Assembly: GCA_049999805.1 (NCBI GenBank)
Contig: JBNGIO010006161.1
Location: 104,528 to 168,527, forward strand
Origin: Folioceros fuciformis
Lineage: Eukaryota; Anthocerotophyta; Anthocerotopsida; Anthocerotales
DNA: 64,000 nucleotides
Direction of reading: 5' to 3'
Part shown: piece after piece, positions 1 through 11,575 of the stretch
Layout: each line of letters starts with the position of its first letter
Position numbering within the stretch: position 1 is the first letter of the stretch
Translations under genes and position numbers: made by a program
Notes under the pieces: generated by a model
Database searches by the model: none
What the model was told of the DNA's origin: nothing
The model's input: only the letters and a program-made list of their open reading frames with translations

Positions 1-238
1 AGAGAGAAAAAGCCAAGGAGTGGACTAAACCTAAGCGAAATCTCATCGCGGTGGCGAAAGTTGCTAGGGCGATTCGAAATGCCTAAATGCAAAGTCGAGC
101 TAAAAGCCAAGAGCTCGCTCCTTTACCTGAACAAGATCGAATACGAGCTCGAGAAGACTTAGGGATGGATGAATTTGAAAGAAGGGCTCTTAGTGCTTGG
201 CCATATTGCTTTCCTAGGAGGGAGGCTTGGAGACCCTT

Positions 239-638
239 NNNNNNNNNNNNNNNNNNNNNNNNNNNNNNNNNNNNNNNNNNNNNNNNNNNNNNNNNNNNNN
301 NNNNNNNNNNNNNNNNNNNNNNNNNNNNNNNNNNNNNNNNNNNNNNNNNNNNNNNNNNNNNNNNNNNNNNNNNNNNNNNNNNNNNNNNNNNNNNNNNNNN
401 NNNNNNNNNNNNNNNNNNNNNNNNNNNNNNNNNNNNNNNNNNNNNNNNNNNNNNNNNNNNNNNNNNNNNNNNNNNNNNNNNNNNNNNNNNNNNNNNNNNN
501 NNNNNNNNNNNNNNNNNNNNNNNNNNNNNNNNNNNNNNNNNNNNNNNNNNNNNNNNNNNNNNNNNNNNNNNNNNNNNNNNNNNNNNNNNNNNNNNNNNNN
601 NNNNNNNNNNNNNNNNNNNNNNNNNNNNNNNNNNNNNN
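239..638. other. Assembly gap (400 N)
   Basis: Unbroken run of N. Its flanks do not match each other, unlike the other three gaps in this window. Confidence 0.99.
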
Positions 639-928
639 TAAAAGACCAACAAAGACAACTGGGGCAAAGGCCTCCATGGCTAAAAGACCAACCCCTTCAA
701 AGGCGATTGGCAAAGAAACCTGCTTCCAAGCCAAATCATCGACAGCACACTCGAAGGTGCCCGGACCTATGATGTTCCCAAGAGTCTGCATAACTTGATT
801 GTCAAACTTCCTGAGACTTGATAAGAAAAATGGAGAAGGCGCAACAGTTCTAGTGAGGTAACCTGGTCGCCGTGCAAAACAAACGCAATCTAAGGATCAC
901 CGATTTGTGAGAGGTCTATGATATGAGC

Positions 929-1058
929 CAAATCTTCATCCAATGCTTCATCCACAAACCTATACCAAATCTTCNNNNNNNNNNCCAAATCTTCATCCAA
1001 TGCTTCATCCACAAACCTATACCAAATCTTCATCCACTGCTTCATCCACAAACCTATA
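929..1058. repeat. 37-bp tandem repeat with a 10-N gap inside
   Basis: A 37-bp unit beginning CCAAATCTTCATCCAATGC occurs at 929, 985 and 1022, with a partial copy at 965-974 running into the gap 975-984. The ten bases before the gap (965-974) are identical to the ten after it (985-994). Copy number is therefore uncertain. Confidence 0.9.
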
Positions 1059-1144
1059 AACAAAATCAGGAGGTCCCATAGGCATACCTAAGACTCGAAG
1101 TCCCTGCGAGGGAGTAATATCCCCAAATATTGAAGGGGGGAGTG

Positions 1145-1165
1145 AACCCTAAACCCTAAACCCTA
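1145..1165 (+). repeat. Short interstitial telomere-type repeat
   Basis: Three contiguous CCCTAAA-type units, the Arabidopsis-type plant telomere motif. Three units is too short for a chromosome end; it could be a telo-box-like promoter motif or a relic of break repair. Confidence 0.8.
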
Positions 1166-1202
1166 CCCATCATCAAACAACCTTATGAGTCTCCTGTCAT
1201 GC

Positions 1203-1350
1203 CTACAAATCTATTGTGCTATGAAACATCCAACAACACTCAGTTATGACCAGTTACTTTGAGGTTACAACCCAATGTTTCTCAACTACAAATCTATTGT
1301 GCTATGAAACATCCAACAACTTATGATCAGTTACGACCCAATGTTTCTCA
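1203..1350 (+). repeat. Imperfect tandem duplication (83 + 65 bp)
   Basis: The block starting CTACAAATCTATTGTGCTAT at 1203 is repeated at 1286. Both copies run through ...CCCAATGTTTCTCAA, but the second is about 18 bp shorter. It lies just 3' of the SET-MYND gene and is non-coding. Confidence 0.8.
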
Positions 1351-1412
1351 AAACAATGCGCAACACCGAAGGCTTTGTAGCGTTGACAACAATGGACTCA
1401 TTCAAGTATCAT

Positions 1413-4400
1413 CTAGTTTTGATCTATCATGCCCTGCAACTGAGCAACAATGGAAAAGCGATGGGCATATCCGGACCCGTAATGAGAAATCAAGATTTCT
1501 TTCACGATATCTAAGCTCTCTTTAGCACATTTTGTGTCTGTGAGAGCCAATGCGATTGAAACAAGCTTGAGTCGCTCACTGGCAAGAGTTATATGTGAGC
1601 AATTGTAAAGGAGCTCCAAAATCTGCAAAAAGCTCAAAAGACCATTAATCCTGAACTTCAACTGTAATACGGCACATAGTCTAGCAAGATTTTGTGAACT
1701 GGGTTTGAAAAGTAGGCTTTTCGATTTGGAAGATTTTATACCTTGATGGAAGCTAGACAATGAGGCATGGCAGCTCCAGGATTGCCCATCACACAGTACG
1801 ATTTTGCTAAAATGTCGTGTGCCTGGAGGTAATGCAGGTTGGCATCAGAATGTTGCATGAATTTCACTCCAGTGAGAGGGGAGAGAGAACCCGGAGGGAA
1901 ATGGACAACCACATCGGACTCACCTTTGCAAGTTGTTTGTTGCAAGGATGTACGAGGACCTGTAGCTGTTTTAAAGATTCCAGAGCACTTTGCTCATGAA
2001 CTGCAAATTCTGCTTGTTCCAAATTGGTATCCAGTAGTTTCTCCAATCTGCTCACACGGAAGTGATGCCAGTACAGGATGTAGTAGTTGCCACTGAGGGA
2101 AGAGACTACAGTGGGTACGGGAGAGAGCAAACCTGAGAACCACTTGGAAGTGTTTCCTTGCCAGACCGTAAATCCTATTTCGGTCCACCAGTAACGTGCA
2201 ACTGAGGCATCGAAATGGATGGTCATTCCATTCCGAACCCACGTCATCAACATCAGGGCCAATAACTACTCCAGAGCATCCAGGTTTGGGGCACAGCACA
2301 GCATTAATGACTGTGTCGGAAAAATTTGAGGTAGAGCAAGCTATGCAAGTACAAGTGAAGGAGTAGCGCTCCTTCAGCCACTTTTGTCTCGTTGATCTCG
2401 TCATTTCACCCACCTGCTAGACCAGCCACTGCATTAGGATCCCATCTATCTGCCATACATCTGTGTGACATATTTCAAGAATTCAGGCATTGCTCCACAC
2501 CTGTGCCCCATAACAAATTTCCAGCTCAGTAAATGCTCGGATGCTCTTAGTGGCGTGGATGAAGAGACAGCACGAAGTGAAAGAGGCGTGACAATTGGGA
2601 TCACAGGAATGGTTCAGCATGCTTCCCTTGAGATAAACTGCCTGGGCTATATTGTTCTGTATCACACACACACACACATAAGACACTCGAATAGGAAACA
2701 AGTTCTCAAAGATGAGATGGGAGCCGTTACCTGGTCAACAGTGCAAACGGCACTCCTGGCTGCATCCACATCGCTGCTGGTCGATGTGACTTCATTGATG
2801 GCTATCGAGTTGGCTCGCAGTTGAGCCATTATCAGGATAAGCTAGAAACGATTTTAACTGTACGTCAGTAGCAAGATTTCTAGCGTGAGGACTGATGATC
2901 TAAACGTCCCCACACTTTGCTCAGTTGTTACGACTTACTTCAACGGATATGTCTGCTGTGGTGCCTGTGATCATGCGAGACGAGGGGCAGTGTTGCAAAC
3001 AATGAGCAAGAACCGTAGACAGTACGTGCATCTCCAATTTCTCTGAAGAGAGCACTTTATCGAATTGATGGCACAAGTTTCTTGGCTGCAGACAATCAAC
3101 CACACAAAACTGTTAAGTCACATCGACGCCCAAGCTGCAGCTCGGTGAGAAGGGGGATGAAATAGTGATGCACCTATCTGCAACAAGAAACCTATATCCA
3201 GGGACTTATTGAGTTAGCTGAATATGAGACACCTCTGGCATATGCTGCCTTGCTGCTTTCCACTCTCAAGGCTTGCCTATCTGTTCCACCCTGCACATCC
3301 GTAGGCTGCACATAATCTAAATGCCGTGACCTCATATAAACTCTGGCAGCCAATACAGCTTCAATAGGCAGCACTGCAGCCCAGCTTGCACCTCCACATT
3401 CATGCCTGTGTTGACCATAACGTGCTTTCTTGATTGCAACTTCAACTCTGTGAGCAGTCTTTTCTGACAAGGGTTCGTCAATACTACAGGAGCCACTTGA
3501 GAGGCAAGAATCCCCTTGGATCCTGGCAGTCCAATTGCTATTGGTTGCATAATCTATGTCTTCCTCTGTCCAAGAGGTCCCCGCTGCACTGTCACGGCAT
3601 GTCTCAGAACAGTACACACTGACAGTGCAGCCGTCACATGCCACTTCACCTACTGGCAACTTCTCGAAGCAGAAGTGACAATAAGTGTCCCGATGCAATT
3701 TCAGCAGCACCTGCAGATGATGCTGAGTGGATCAGATAAATCGTGAATTGGCTTGCAGGACAATTCGTTCCCTGGAAAGCCTAGAGACTTACAGCAGCAT
3801 AAGGGTCTTCCGTCACAATCAAGCTTCCAGGAATAAGGTCTTCTGTAGTCCTCAGACCAACACCTCTGTCTGCTGTCCACATCGTTTCTGCAAGGCTGGG
3901 ACAGACTTGGCGGATTTCTCTGGCATCTGTTTAGAGCAAGAGTCAGTGGCTATCAAATAACCTCAACCTAGATCATTGATGCTGCAAAACTTGTGATGTA
4001 GAAACTCTACCCACAAACCTGCACCACTCTTCATGCCGAGCAGAGCTTCTCCACATGTCTGGTGCCTTTTCTGAAGCGATTTAAGCTGTTTCTCAGCTTG
4101 TTTCCTGCCACCGATTGAGCTCTCTAGGGCCAAGGCCTTTTCCATGTCAGAGATCGCCTCTTGGATCCTTCCTTGCTCTGACCTGACCAGGCTTCTCCTG
4201 TACCAAGCCTTCACACAGCCATTGAAACTCATTTATGACAATTGATCAACAGATTTGCCTCCCATATAGTCACCAGCTGTGCCGACAATACACTGTTTTT
4301 TCAGACATTTCGAAATGGACGACCGATACCTTGGAGTACGAGGCCCAAAGCTTAACAGCACGACTGCAGTCCCGTCCAGCTGCATCCAGGAAACCTAGTT

Positions 4401-5029
4401 TCTTCACAGAAAATCAAAGAATCAGAGCACACTGAAGCATCGTAGCAGAGAACAAGGCCATGAACATGGTGTGAGGTCTGATACTAACATGCAGGCAGGC
4501 AGATCGATTCACCAGAATAGTTGCAACTGTGCGTGCATGCTGGGCCTGCAAACCCAAAGGACAGAATCGGAGGGCCTGAGCAACCAGCCATATCCAGGTA
4601 TGAGTACAAATCGTAACAGACTGTAAAACAAGTGCTGCAGTTCATTTTACAACCTTGTTGTAACACGATAAAGCCTTGTGAAAGTCTGAACCCACAAAAG
4701 CATTGTTACCGTCCCTCTTCCAATCCGCAGCAACATTCTCATCCTTGGACGAGGTTGCAATACCCGAAGCCACCAACTGGTCTATCAGCTGTATCCACCC
4801 ATCCACCACGGTGTGGCCTCAGAAGATGCCAATATGTGTCTCACATATCTGGTAATGTGAAATCCAAATGGTTTTGGGTTTCTCGTCGACCAAGACTTAC
4901 ATGCGGAAAGAAAGTCTGGTCTGTCAGATGGGAAAAAAGTGCTGCGCAAGTGAAGGGCAAGTCTGCAGTAGTGCTGTTCCCGATCTGCCGAGCTGATTCG
5001 GGAGGAATGCTTGCTTTTAATCTCTCCAT
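1413..5029 (-). CDS. TPR-SET-MYND protein (SMYD4-like / plant TPR-SET family)
   Basis: Putative protein lysine methyltransferase. Exons read from 5029 leftward. Exon 1 (5029-4901) begins MERLKASIPPESARQ, the first ATG after an in-frame stop, and ends at a CAT|GTAAGT donor. TPR exons follow near 4790-4670 (GNNAFVGSDFHKALSCYNK), 4400-4327 (DCSRAVKLWASYSK) and 4232-4040 (AWYRRSLVRSEQGRIQEAI). A MYND-type zinc segment lies at about 3700-3540 (YCHFCFEKL, CDGC, YCSETC). The SET core NHSCDPNC with the downstream EICYGA strand is near 2640-2500, and a post-SET CTCIAC cluster near 2350. The C-terminal helical part ends at 1413. This TPR/MYND-in-SET/post-SET order is that of SMYD4 and Arabidopsis At1g33400-type proteins. 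Family and strand are secure; several exon borders are not fixed. Substrate unknown. It is divergent from XPF across 394 bp. Confidence 0.78.
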
Positions 5030-5423
5030 GATGTCAAGTTCTGCTCAGCACATCATCAGCACATCCTGACTGTGGAATACATATGACGCAAAATTCAGAT
5101 GATTAGCGACTCAAACTATGATATATTGGTGGTGGGCAAGAGGCAGGTTCAAGCGGCGTCTAGGTACTCGCTCCGGACCTTCTACAGTTGGCTGCTTCTT
5201 GCAGTCGACAGCTTGGATGGCACGGTCAGACAAGGTCTGAACCTGCTGGAATTGGTGATGGGTATACTTGCGTCCAGCTCAAGGAAGGGCCAGAGTGAAC
5301 ACTTCGATGCACATCTGGTCTGCTCACCAGTGGAACACACGCACGGACGAGCCTGGAGTGATTCGGAGAGAAATTAACCTTACTGTCCAGTTTGAGAGCT
5401 GCGCCGGGCCCGATTGATAAATC
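5030..5423. promoter_or_regulatory. Shared divergent promoter region (TPR-SET gene / XPF)
   Basis: 394 bp between two start codons pointing away from each other (ATG at 5029 on minus, ATG at 5424 on plus). No TATA box stood out. The only regulatory evidence is the head-to-head spacing, so shared control is an inference. Confidence 0.45.
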
Positions 5424-8400
5424 ATGCTGCCCTTTCATGAAACCATTGTTGCTGACCTGGTGGAGAACGATGGGGTTGTGGTGCTTGCAGTGGGCCTGGG
5501 GCTGCCCAAAATTCTGTCAGCGCTTGTCCGCCTTCACTCAGCTGCAGATGGCATCCTGCTCCTGCTCTCCATCTCCGACTCTCAGAAACAATTTATGCGA
5601 GAGGAACTGCAAGAAAGTGATCCTGCTTCCGCTCTTCCCCTGGAAATCAACAATGAGTACACAGCAGCAGATAGATGTAACTGCTATTCCGATGGAGGAG
5701 CATTTTTCATCACATCCAGGATTCTGATTGTGGACATGCTGAATGACCGAGTTCCTTTGCAGAGAGTTGCAGGAATCATTGTGGGAAATGCCCACCGGCT
5801 GACAGAGACATGTGCAGAAGCTTTCATAGTCAGGCTCTTCAGACATGCCAACAAGAAGGGGTACATCAGAGCCTTCTCAGACAGGCCGCAGTCCATGATA
5901 TCAGGATTTTCAAAGACAGAGCGGGTGATGAAAAGCTTATTTGTGAAAAAACTGCACCTGTGGCCAAGGTTCCAGCTCTCTGTGAGCTCAGTGTTGGAAG
6001 CAAGCCCTCCGGAAGTGATTGATATTAGGATACCGCAGTCATCTACCATGGCTGGCATTCAGCATGCTATCTTGGAAGTTATGGATGCTTGCTTGAAGGA
6101 ATTGAGAAAAAGCAATAAGGTGGACGTTGAGGATCTTACAGTTGAAAATGGACTGTTCAAGTCATTCGACGAGATTATACGGTATCAGCTGGATCCCATA
6201 TGGCACACCATTGGCAGGAAGACAAAACAACTTGTGGGAGACTTGAAGACTCTTAGGAAGCTGGCTGAGGCTCTCCTACGTTACGATGCTGTCACTTTCC
6301 TCAAGTACCTGGATACTCTGAGGGTGTCTGAAGGCGTGAGGTCAGTTTGGATGTTTGCGAATCCCACGCACAAGATCTTTGATTTAGCTAAACGGCGAGT
6401 GTATCAGCTGGTACGAACAGACAGTAACAATGTTGTTCCCACTGCAAAGTTGTCCAAGAAGCGAAAGGGCAATAATGGTAGTGCCATCCGTGTACCAGGA
6501 CGGGGAGTAGGACCAGCCACCACCTCGGAGAAAGTGAATGCTGCTGGAGCCCCAGGGGAGAATGCCCAACCAGCGGAGGCACCAGGAGTTGTACTTGAGC
6601 TTGCTGTGGAGGAGATGCCCAAGTGGAAGGTTCTACGGGTGGGTTTCTTTGTGTGCATTGTGTTGATACAGGTCTGTTTCTTATGAGTGCCCAGGTCAGG
6701 TTGCCAATTTGCATGTGTTGTCGATACAGGAAGTATTGGAAGAAATTCAGGAAGAGCGTCTGGGAGGAGGGGAGGACTCAGGAGTCGTTGTTGCTTGCAA
6801 GGATGAGCGCACTTGCCTGCAATTACAGGACTTGGTCCGTCTTGGTGGTGAACGGGTACGCAGATGTAACAGCCTTGTGCCATGTGTGTCTGTATGTTCT
6901 GGATGAGACCTTAACATACTTTGAATTCCTCTGTGCAGCTAATGAAGGAACAGTGGAATAAGTATTTGCTAGGAAAAGCAGAGCTACATGGAGTGCAAAC
7001 GCGCAACAGGAAGCGACATCGGGGGAAAGGAGGGAGCAGCTACGGAGGAGGAGGCTCAGAGGTCACAGGAAGTGTACACCGAGAAGAACATGAGGCTTTG
7101 CTGGCTGCTGCTGCAGAGGTTGCAGCGGTAGATAATAATGCGCACGCTTTGGGAGACGACGAGTTTTGTGAAGCTGTGCGAGGGAGGGGCAAGCCTAAAG
7201 GCAGCGGTCGAGGTACAAACAGAGGTAGAAGCAGAGGTCGTGGGAGAGGCAATTCAAGTAGACGGGGAAGGGGAAAGACAGAGAAGGGGAAGGTGGAGGT
7301 GGAGGTGATCGAAATGGAGAAAGGGGACACTGACAATGACAATGACTTCATGGAAACTGTTTCAAGAAAGGAAGAGCTGGCAAACTCAAGGGACGTCCCT
7401 GCAGAGGAATGCACAGTAGAACAGCTACCGCCGCAAGCTGACGGTCAGATTCCACAAGACAAGCCCATCCCTCCTGCTCACTTCTATGCATTAGAGAGTG
7501 AGCAGCGAGTGCTGCAGATTATACGGCCACGGTATGTGGTAGTCTTTGATCCAGACATGGGATTTGTGCGAGAGTTGGAAGTGTACCAAGCGGAGAACCC
7601 TTCAAGTCCTTTGAAAGTGTACTTCTTGTTCTATGAAGATTCAACTGAAGTACGCAAGTTTGAGGCTGGCATAGCAAAGGAGAACAGTGCCTTTGAGTCT
7701 CTTATCAGGCAGAAGGGGACAATGATGATACCCGTGGATCAGGTACCTTGTCTGAGATCCTTTTACCTGTCATCGCATCGTAAACTCGAGATAGTGTTTC
7801 CTGACCCCTCTGCTTCGTGACAGGACGGTCGGACACTGGATGTCACTCCACCAACGCAATCTGCAACAGGAGTGTTCCAAAATCCCGTTACGCGCAAGGC
7901 TGGAGGGCGAAAGTCCATTGACAGGCAAAAACAGGTTAATTAGCCAGAGTTTGGTATCAGCATGGCAAACCATGCTTTGCTTTCTTGATGTCAGCTGGTC
8001 TGATAAGTTTCCTTTGCAGGTTGTGGTGGACATGCGAGAATTTGGAAGCAGCCTCCCTTGCGTGTTACACCAACAAGGTATGAAAATACTGCCAGTGACA
8101 CTGGAGGTTGGTGACTACATTTTGACGCCAGAGATCTGTATCGAGCGCAAAAGCATCTCAGACCTTTATTCAAGCTTTGCATCGGGGCGACTCTATAACC
8201 AAGCTGAAACAATGATTCGCTACTATCAGATCCCTGTGCTTCTCATAGAATTTTCACAAGACAAGAGCTTTTCGCTGCAGGTATCCTCATCATCATCTCT
8301 TCCCTTGGCTCAGAAGCAGCTCCGCATCCCTTGCTGCTTAGTCTTTGATCATATGTGTTGTGTCTTTGCTAAGCAGTCCGCGAATGAGGTCGGCGAGGAA

Positions 8401-8887
8401 GTAACACCAGCTAACGTTATCTCCAAGATATCCCTATTGGTGCTTCATTTTCCTCGATTGCGGATTATCTGGTCCAGGAGTTTACATGCGACAGCAGACA
8501 TCTTCACCTCTTTAAAGCACAACCAAGATGAACCGGATCTGGAGAAAGCAATGCGGGTGGGAGTGCCCACCGAAGATGGCCTTGTAGAAGGGGATCAAAG
8601 GTAGATCACGGACCCCAAGGCCTACTGTGCCTCTTAAGTCAGGCCTTTTCTTTGACGCTTCTGCTGTTTCGTGCTTCAGAGCAGAGAACTACAACACGAC
8701 AGCGATTGAGCTTCTTCGGAGATTGCCAGGTGTGACTGATGCAAATTACAGAGCATTGATGGATGGCTGTAAAAGTCTCGCGGAGCTCGTCCTCCTTCCA
8801 GTGGAGAAACTGGCAGAACTGATGGGCGGCCAACGTCAGGCTCAGATTCTGTACGAATTTTTGCATGCTAAATGCCCAACTTTGTAG
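5424..8887 (+). CDS. UVH1: DNA repair endonuclease XPF/ERCC4 (UVH1/RAD1)
   Basis: Large subunit of the XPF-ERCC1 structure-specific nuclease, which cuts 5' of lesions in nucleotide-excision repair and acts in recombination; nuclear. Phase-consistent exons: 5424-6638, 6730-6855, 6939-7742, 7824-7934, 8020-8280, 8377-8600, 8680-8887 (introns 76-96 bp), giving 982 residues, close to plant XPFs. Exon 1 holds the degenerate helicase-like half, starting MLPFHETIVADLVENDG. The ERCC4 nuclease core (VVVDMREFGSS) carries GD-x9-ERK-x3-D (GDYIL...ERKSISD). The conserved FPRLRIIWSRSLHATADIF follows, and the tandem helix-hairpin-helix (LLRRLPGVT...) closes the protein for ERCC1 and DNA binding. The linker in exon 3 (about 7160-7275) is an arginine-glycine-rich tract. 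All catalytic residues are present; it looks functional. Confidence 0.96.
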
Positions 8888-9190
8888 CACGACCAACGTT
8901 GTTCCCATCTATTCTTTTATTAGATCTACATGCCCATTCGAACCCAGAGAGGCGTTCAGCCTGGACAATTGATTTGTTGCTGACACCAAACTGTCACATT
9001 TCATTTTTAAATAATCCGAGCTCTTGGAGACCTGTCTAAGATTGTCAACATGTCATAAGAAACTAAGTCGTGTATGGGAGATTCAACATCCGTGGAGAAT
9101 TCATCATGTGGCTTCTGCTTCTTCGTGAGTCCTTGTACGAGAAATCTGCAACAGGCACGACGTGCATCAGGCTTAAGCGCAGGAGAGGGC
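8888..9190. other. Short convergent intergenic region
   Basis: About 300 bp between the stops of XPF (plus) and the GUCD1-type gene (minus), which converge here. It presumably holds both 3' UTRs. No other feature seen. Confidence 0.5.
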
Positions 9191-11049
9191 TCAGCTTATG
9201 ATGTGTTCCACTTTGCCACATGACTTCTCACACACCAACAGCAGGTCTTCATCCGTCCCGAATGATGTTCGTGCTTCGTGCATGGCGGTAAGCGATATCC
9301 TGGAACTTCTACTGCATACATGCAGCACAGCACAAGTCAACCTCGCACCAAACATCTGCACGAATTTATCACTCATCACTCACGCAAGGTTAAGCTACCT
9401 GAAACTAGCCGGATCCCTGATTTCAAACTCCTGTGCATCCGCGTCATATCCACAAATCACAACATAATGGCCTGCAAGGAAGATTGACTGGGACAGTTGT
9501 TGAATCACTCCCTGGTCCAATTGGGAATTCACACAAGACCTTCACACAATCTGCAGGTGCTTTATCCAGATGATATTTCCCAGACCGTGTGAAGGCGAGA
9601 TGCAATTTTCACACCAAGACCCACTCACCGACGTAGCTAGCCATAAGACCGCAGCAATCTCCTATGCCAAGCTCCTGTAACCAGGGGTGACTACAAAAAA
9701 AACCACACGCAAAAGCTAAGTTGCTGGATGTGTGCCCATCATGTGGGAGGGGTAGCGTATCAAGGAAGCCTTTTTTTTACTTGTATACAAGTCCTGAATC
9801 ATGCGCTGTACATTAACCTACTTAAGAAAAGCCTTCATAGCAAGGAGATGCAAAACAATCACCCCCAAGGAGCAACCGAACAAGTAGACAAGATGAAACC
9901 GTTCTGTGAAGCAAGTTACCGTAGCTTTCGTCTGTCAACCAAAGCTATTGCAATATATCGACCAGATAGAATAAGCAAGGACAGCTCCTCATCAGGCAGC
10001 GTTCTCCACTGGAAAAAGATAACACAGACATACTTCATTTTAGCCGGAAGAAAAATCAGTCACCTCCGAAACAAAATACAAGCCAAGCTGGCCACACCTG
10101 AATGCGAATACCGACTTGTGCTGCCCTCTCAAACAACTTGTTGACACGTTCAATATCCTCGTCAAGGTTTTCCTTCAATCAAATGATGTCCATTCAATCC
10201 TGTGAACGGGGCAACTATACAACACCACTGCAACCACACTCTTCTCAAAATTGGTAGCACAATCTACCATGACACACACGAGCACTCCATAACCAGAATA
10301 CCAAAAAACGAACCTCCACACCTCTCAACGGAACATCTGCCCCAAACAACAAAAGCCAGACACACAAAACGCTTCAACAAGGAAGTATCGCCAGGAGTAG
10401 CACAGCAGAACCCAACCTTATAAAAGCTCTCCTTGGAATAGCTGGGATTTGCTCCGATGGTAACGGTAAGAAAGGCCACATCGACGGCAAACAGCCGTAG
10501 CAAATGTGCCAAATCAACTGTCCAGATGCTGCACAGACGGACAACAGAAACCCTCTCCAAGATCAGATTTCAGGTGGGGCTGCTCCTGGCACGACAGCAG
10601 TCCAGTTCATCCACCTCGTAGTGCGACAAAGCCGTCCCAGGAACTTGAGATCACATCCACCAATTCCCAAGGCGTTCAAAACCATGAGCACACATGCTAG
10701 CCCACAGTCCCAGGAGCAATCCTGCCTGACGTGAGGAACCTGCAGCACACCCGCAACACAGTGAGAATTGCGACAAGCCCTAAAACTTGAGACATCGACT
10801 TGATTCGCGTTTCACCTCCTCGCGAGACCCACCCACCTCTACAAAGTACGATCGAGGAAAGGGCGCAGTGACATCAATGAGAGGCTCCTGGCAGCTGTTC
10901 CATTTGTACATATCCTGTAAAGAAGCGACAACCCAAGCGTTGCTCGTCACGAGCGGGCTGCTGGAGCTGAACTCATCGTGGAGGCCGGCGACGGCGGCCC
11001 TTAGAACATCTGCCGGCCCGCCCACTGTAGCTTCCATGTGCAGCACCAT
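9191..11049 (-). CDS. Guanylyl cyclase-like protein, GUCD1 family (plant GC1)
   Basis: Homologue of the plant soluble guanylyl-cyclase-1 proteins (GUCD1 domain, papain/C39-like fold); enzymatic activity in the family is reported but debated. Exon 1 (11049-10837) starts at ATG MVLHMEATVGG and ends PFPRSYFVE. The next exon continues VPHVRQDCSWDCGLACVLM, the family hallmark with Cys in WDCG. A split codon then joins CRTT to SIWTVDLAHLLRLF. Further exons give a helical ERVNKLFERAAQVGI segment (about 10180-10090), ILSGRYIAIALVD (about 9970), GHYVVICGYDA followed by FEIRDPA (about 9475-9410), and finally ARTSFGTDEDLLLV (about 9280-9230), the usual C-terminal signature. Start and stop are clear; the internal exons between 9480 and 9900 were not all placed. 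Convergent with XPF. Confidence 0.88.
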
Positions 11050-11575
11050 ACGCGAAGGAACTCCGGGCTGACATACATATATCCGCAGCTTGGTGTTGGA
11101 ACGAGAAGGATGTCCAGTTTCCGGATTCCGGCCATTGTGGAGTTTTCGTGACCATTTCAGGTTCCACCAAGGAGGAGGACTTCCGTGGTGGCCGTGCTCT
11201 GTTTTTCATATCCACGTCACACGAGAAAGGGTGATTCGTTACCTCGGCACTAGCGAGAATTAGGGCGGGGGAAGACGAAGAGGTTTTCACGACTGACCAA
11301 GAAATGTCAGGTGGCAAAGGGAAGAGGATTACAATCCAGCTGCAAGTGGCGGGAGCAATAGGCGACAAACGTTATACATTTCTCAGCACAAACTGAGTGC
11401 GATGGCAAACTGAGCAAGATACAAGTACACGAAAGACCACGGACTATGTTAGACACAGGTACCAAGCCACCTAACTTCCGCCGATCACCAAAACAACTTT
11501 GGTCGAAGTAGCTTAACAATTTGTCTCGTATGTACAGCTTCTGCACGAAGGGAACACCTTACACGACCGTATGAT
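11050..11575. other. Intergenic region
   Basis: About 525 bp between two minus-strand genes: the 5' side of the cyclase-like gene and the 3' side of the PADRE gene. No gene or repeat seen. Confidence 0.5.

Larger units (their letters stand above)
1..1412. other. Left-end region without a recognisable gene
   Basis: No supportable gene. The stretch holds a 400-N gap (239-638), a 37-bp tandem repeat broken by a 10-N gap, three telomere-type units and an imperfect tandem duplication, all listed separately. Open frames reported across the N run are artefacts of translating Ns. Confidence 0.6.
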
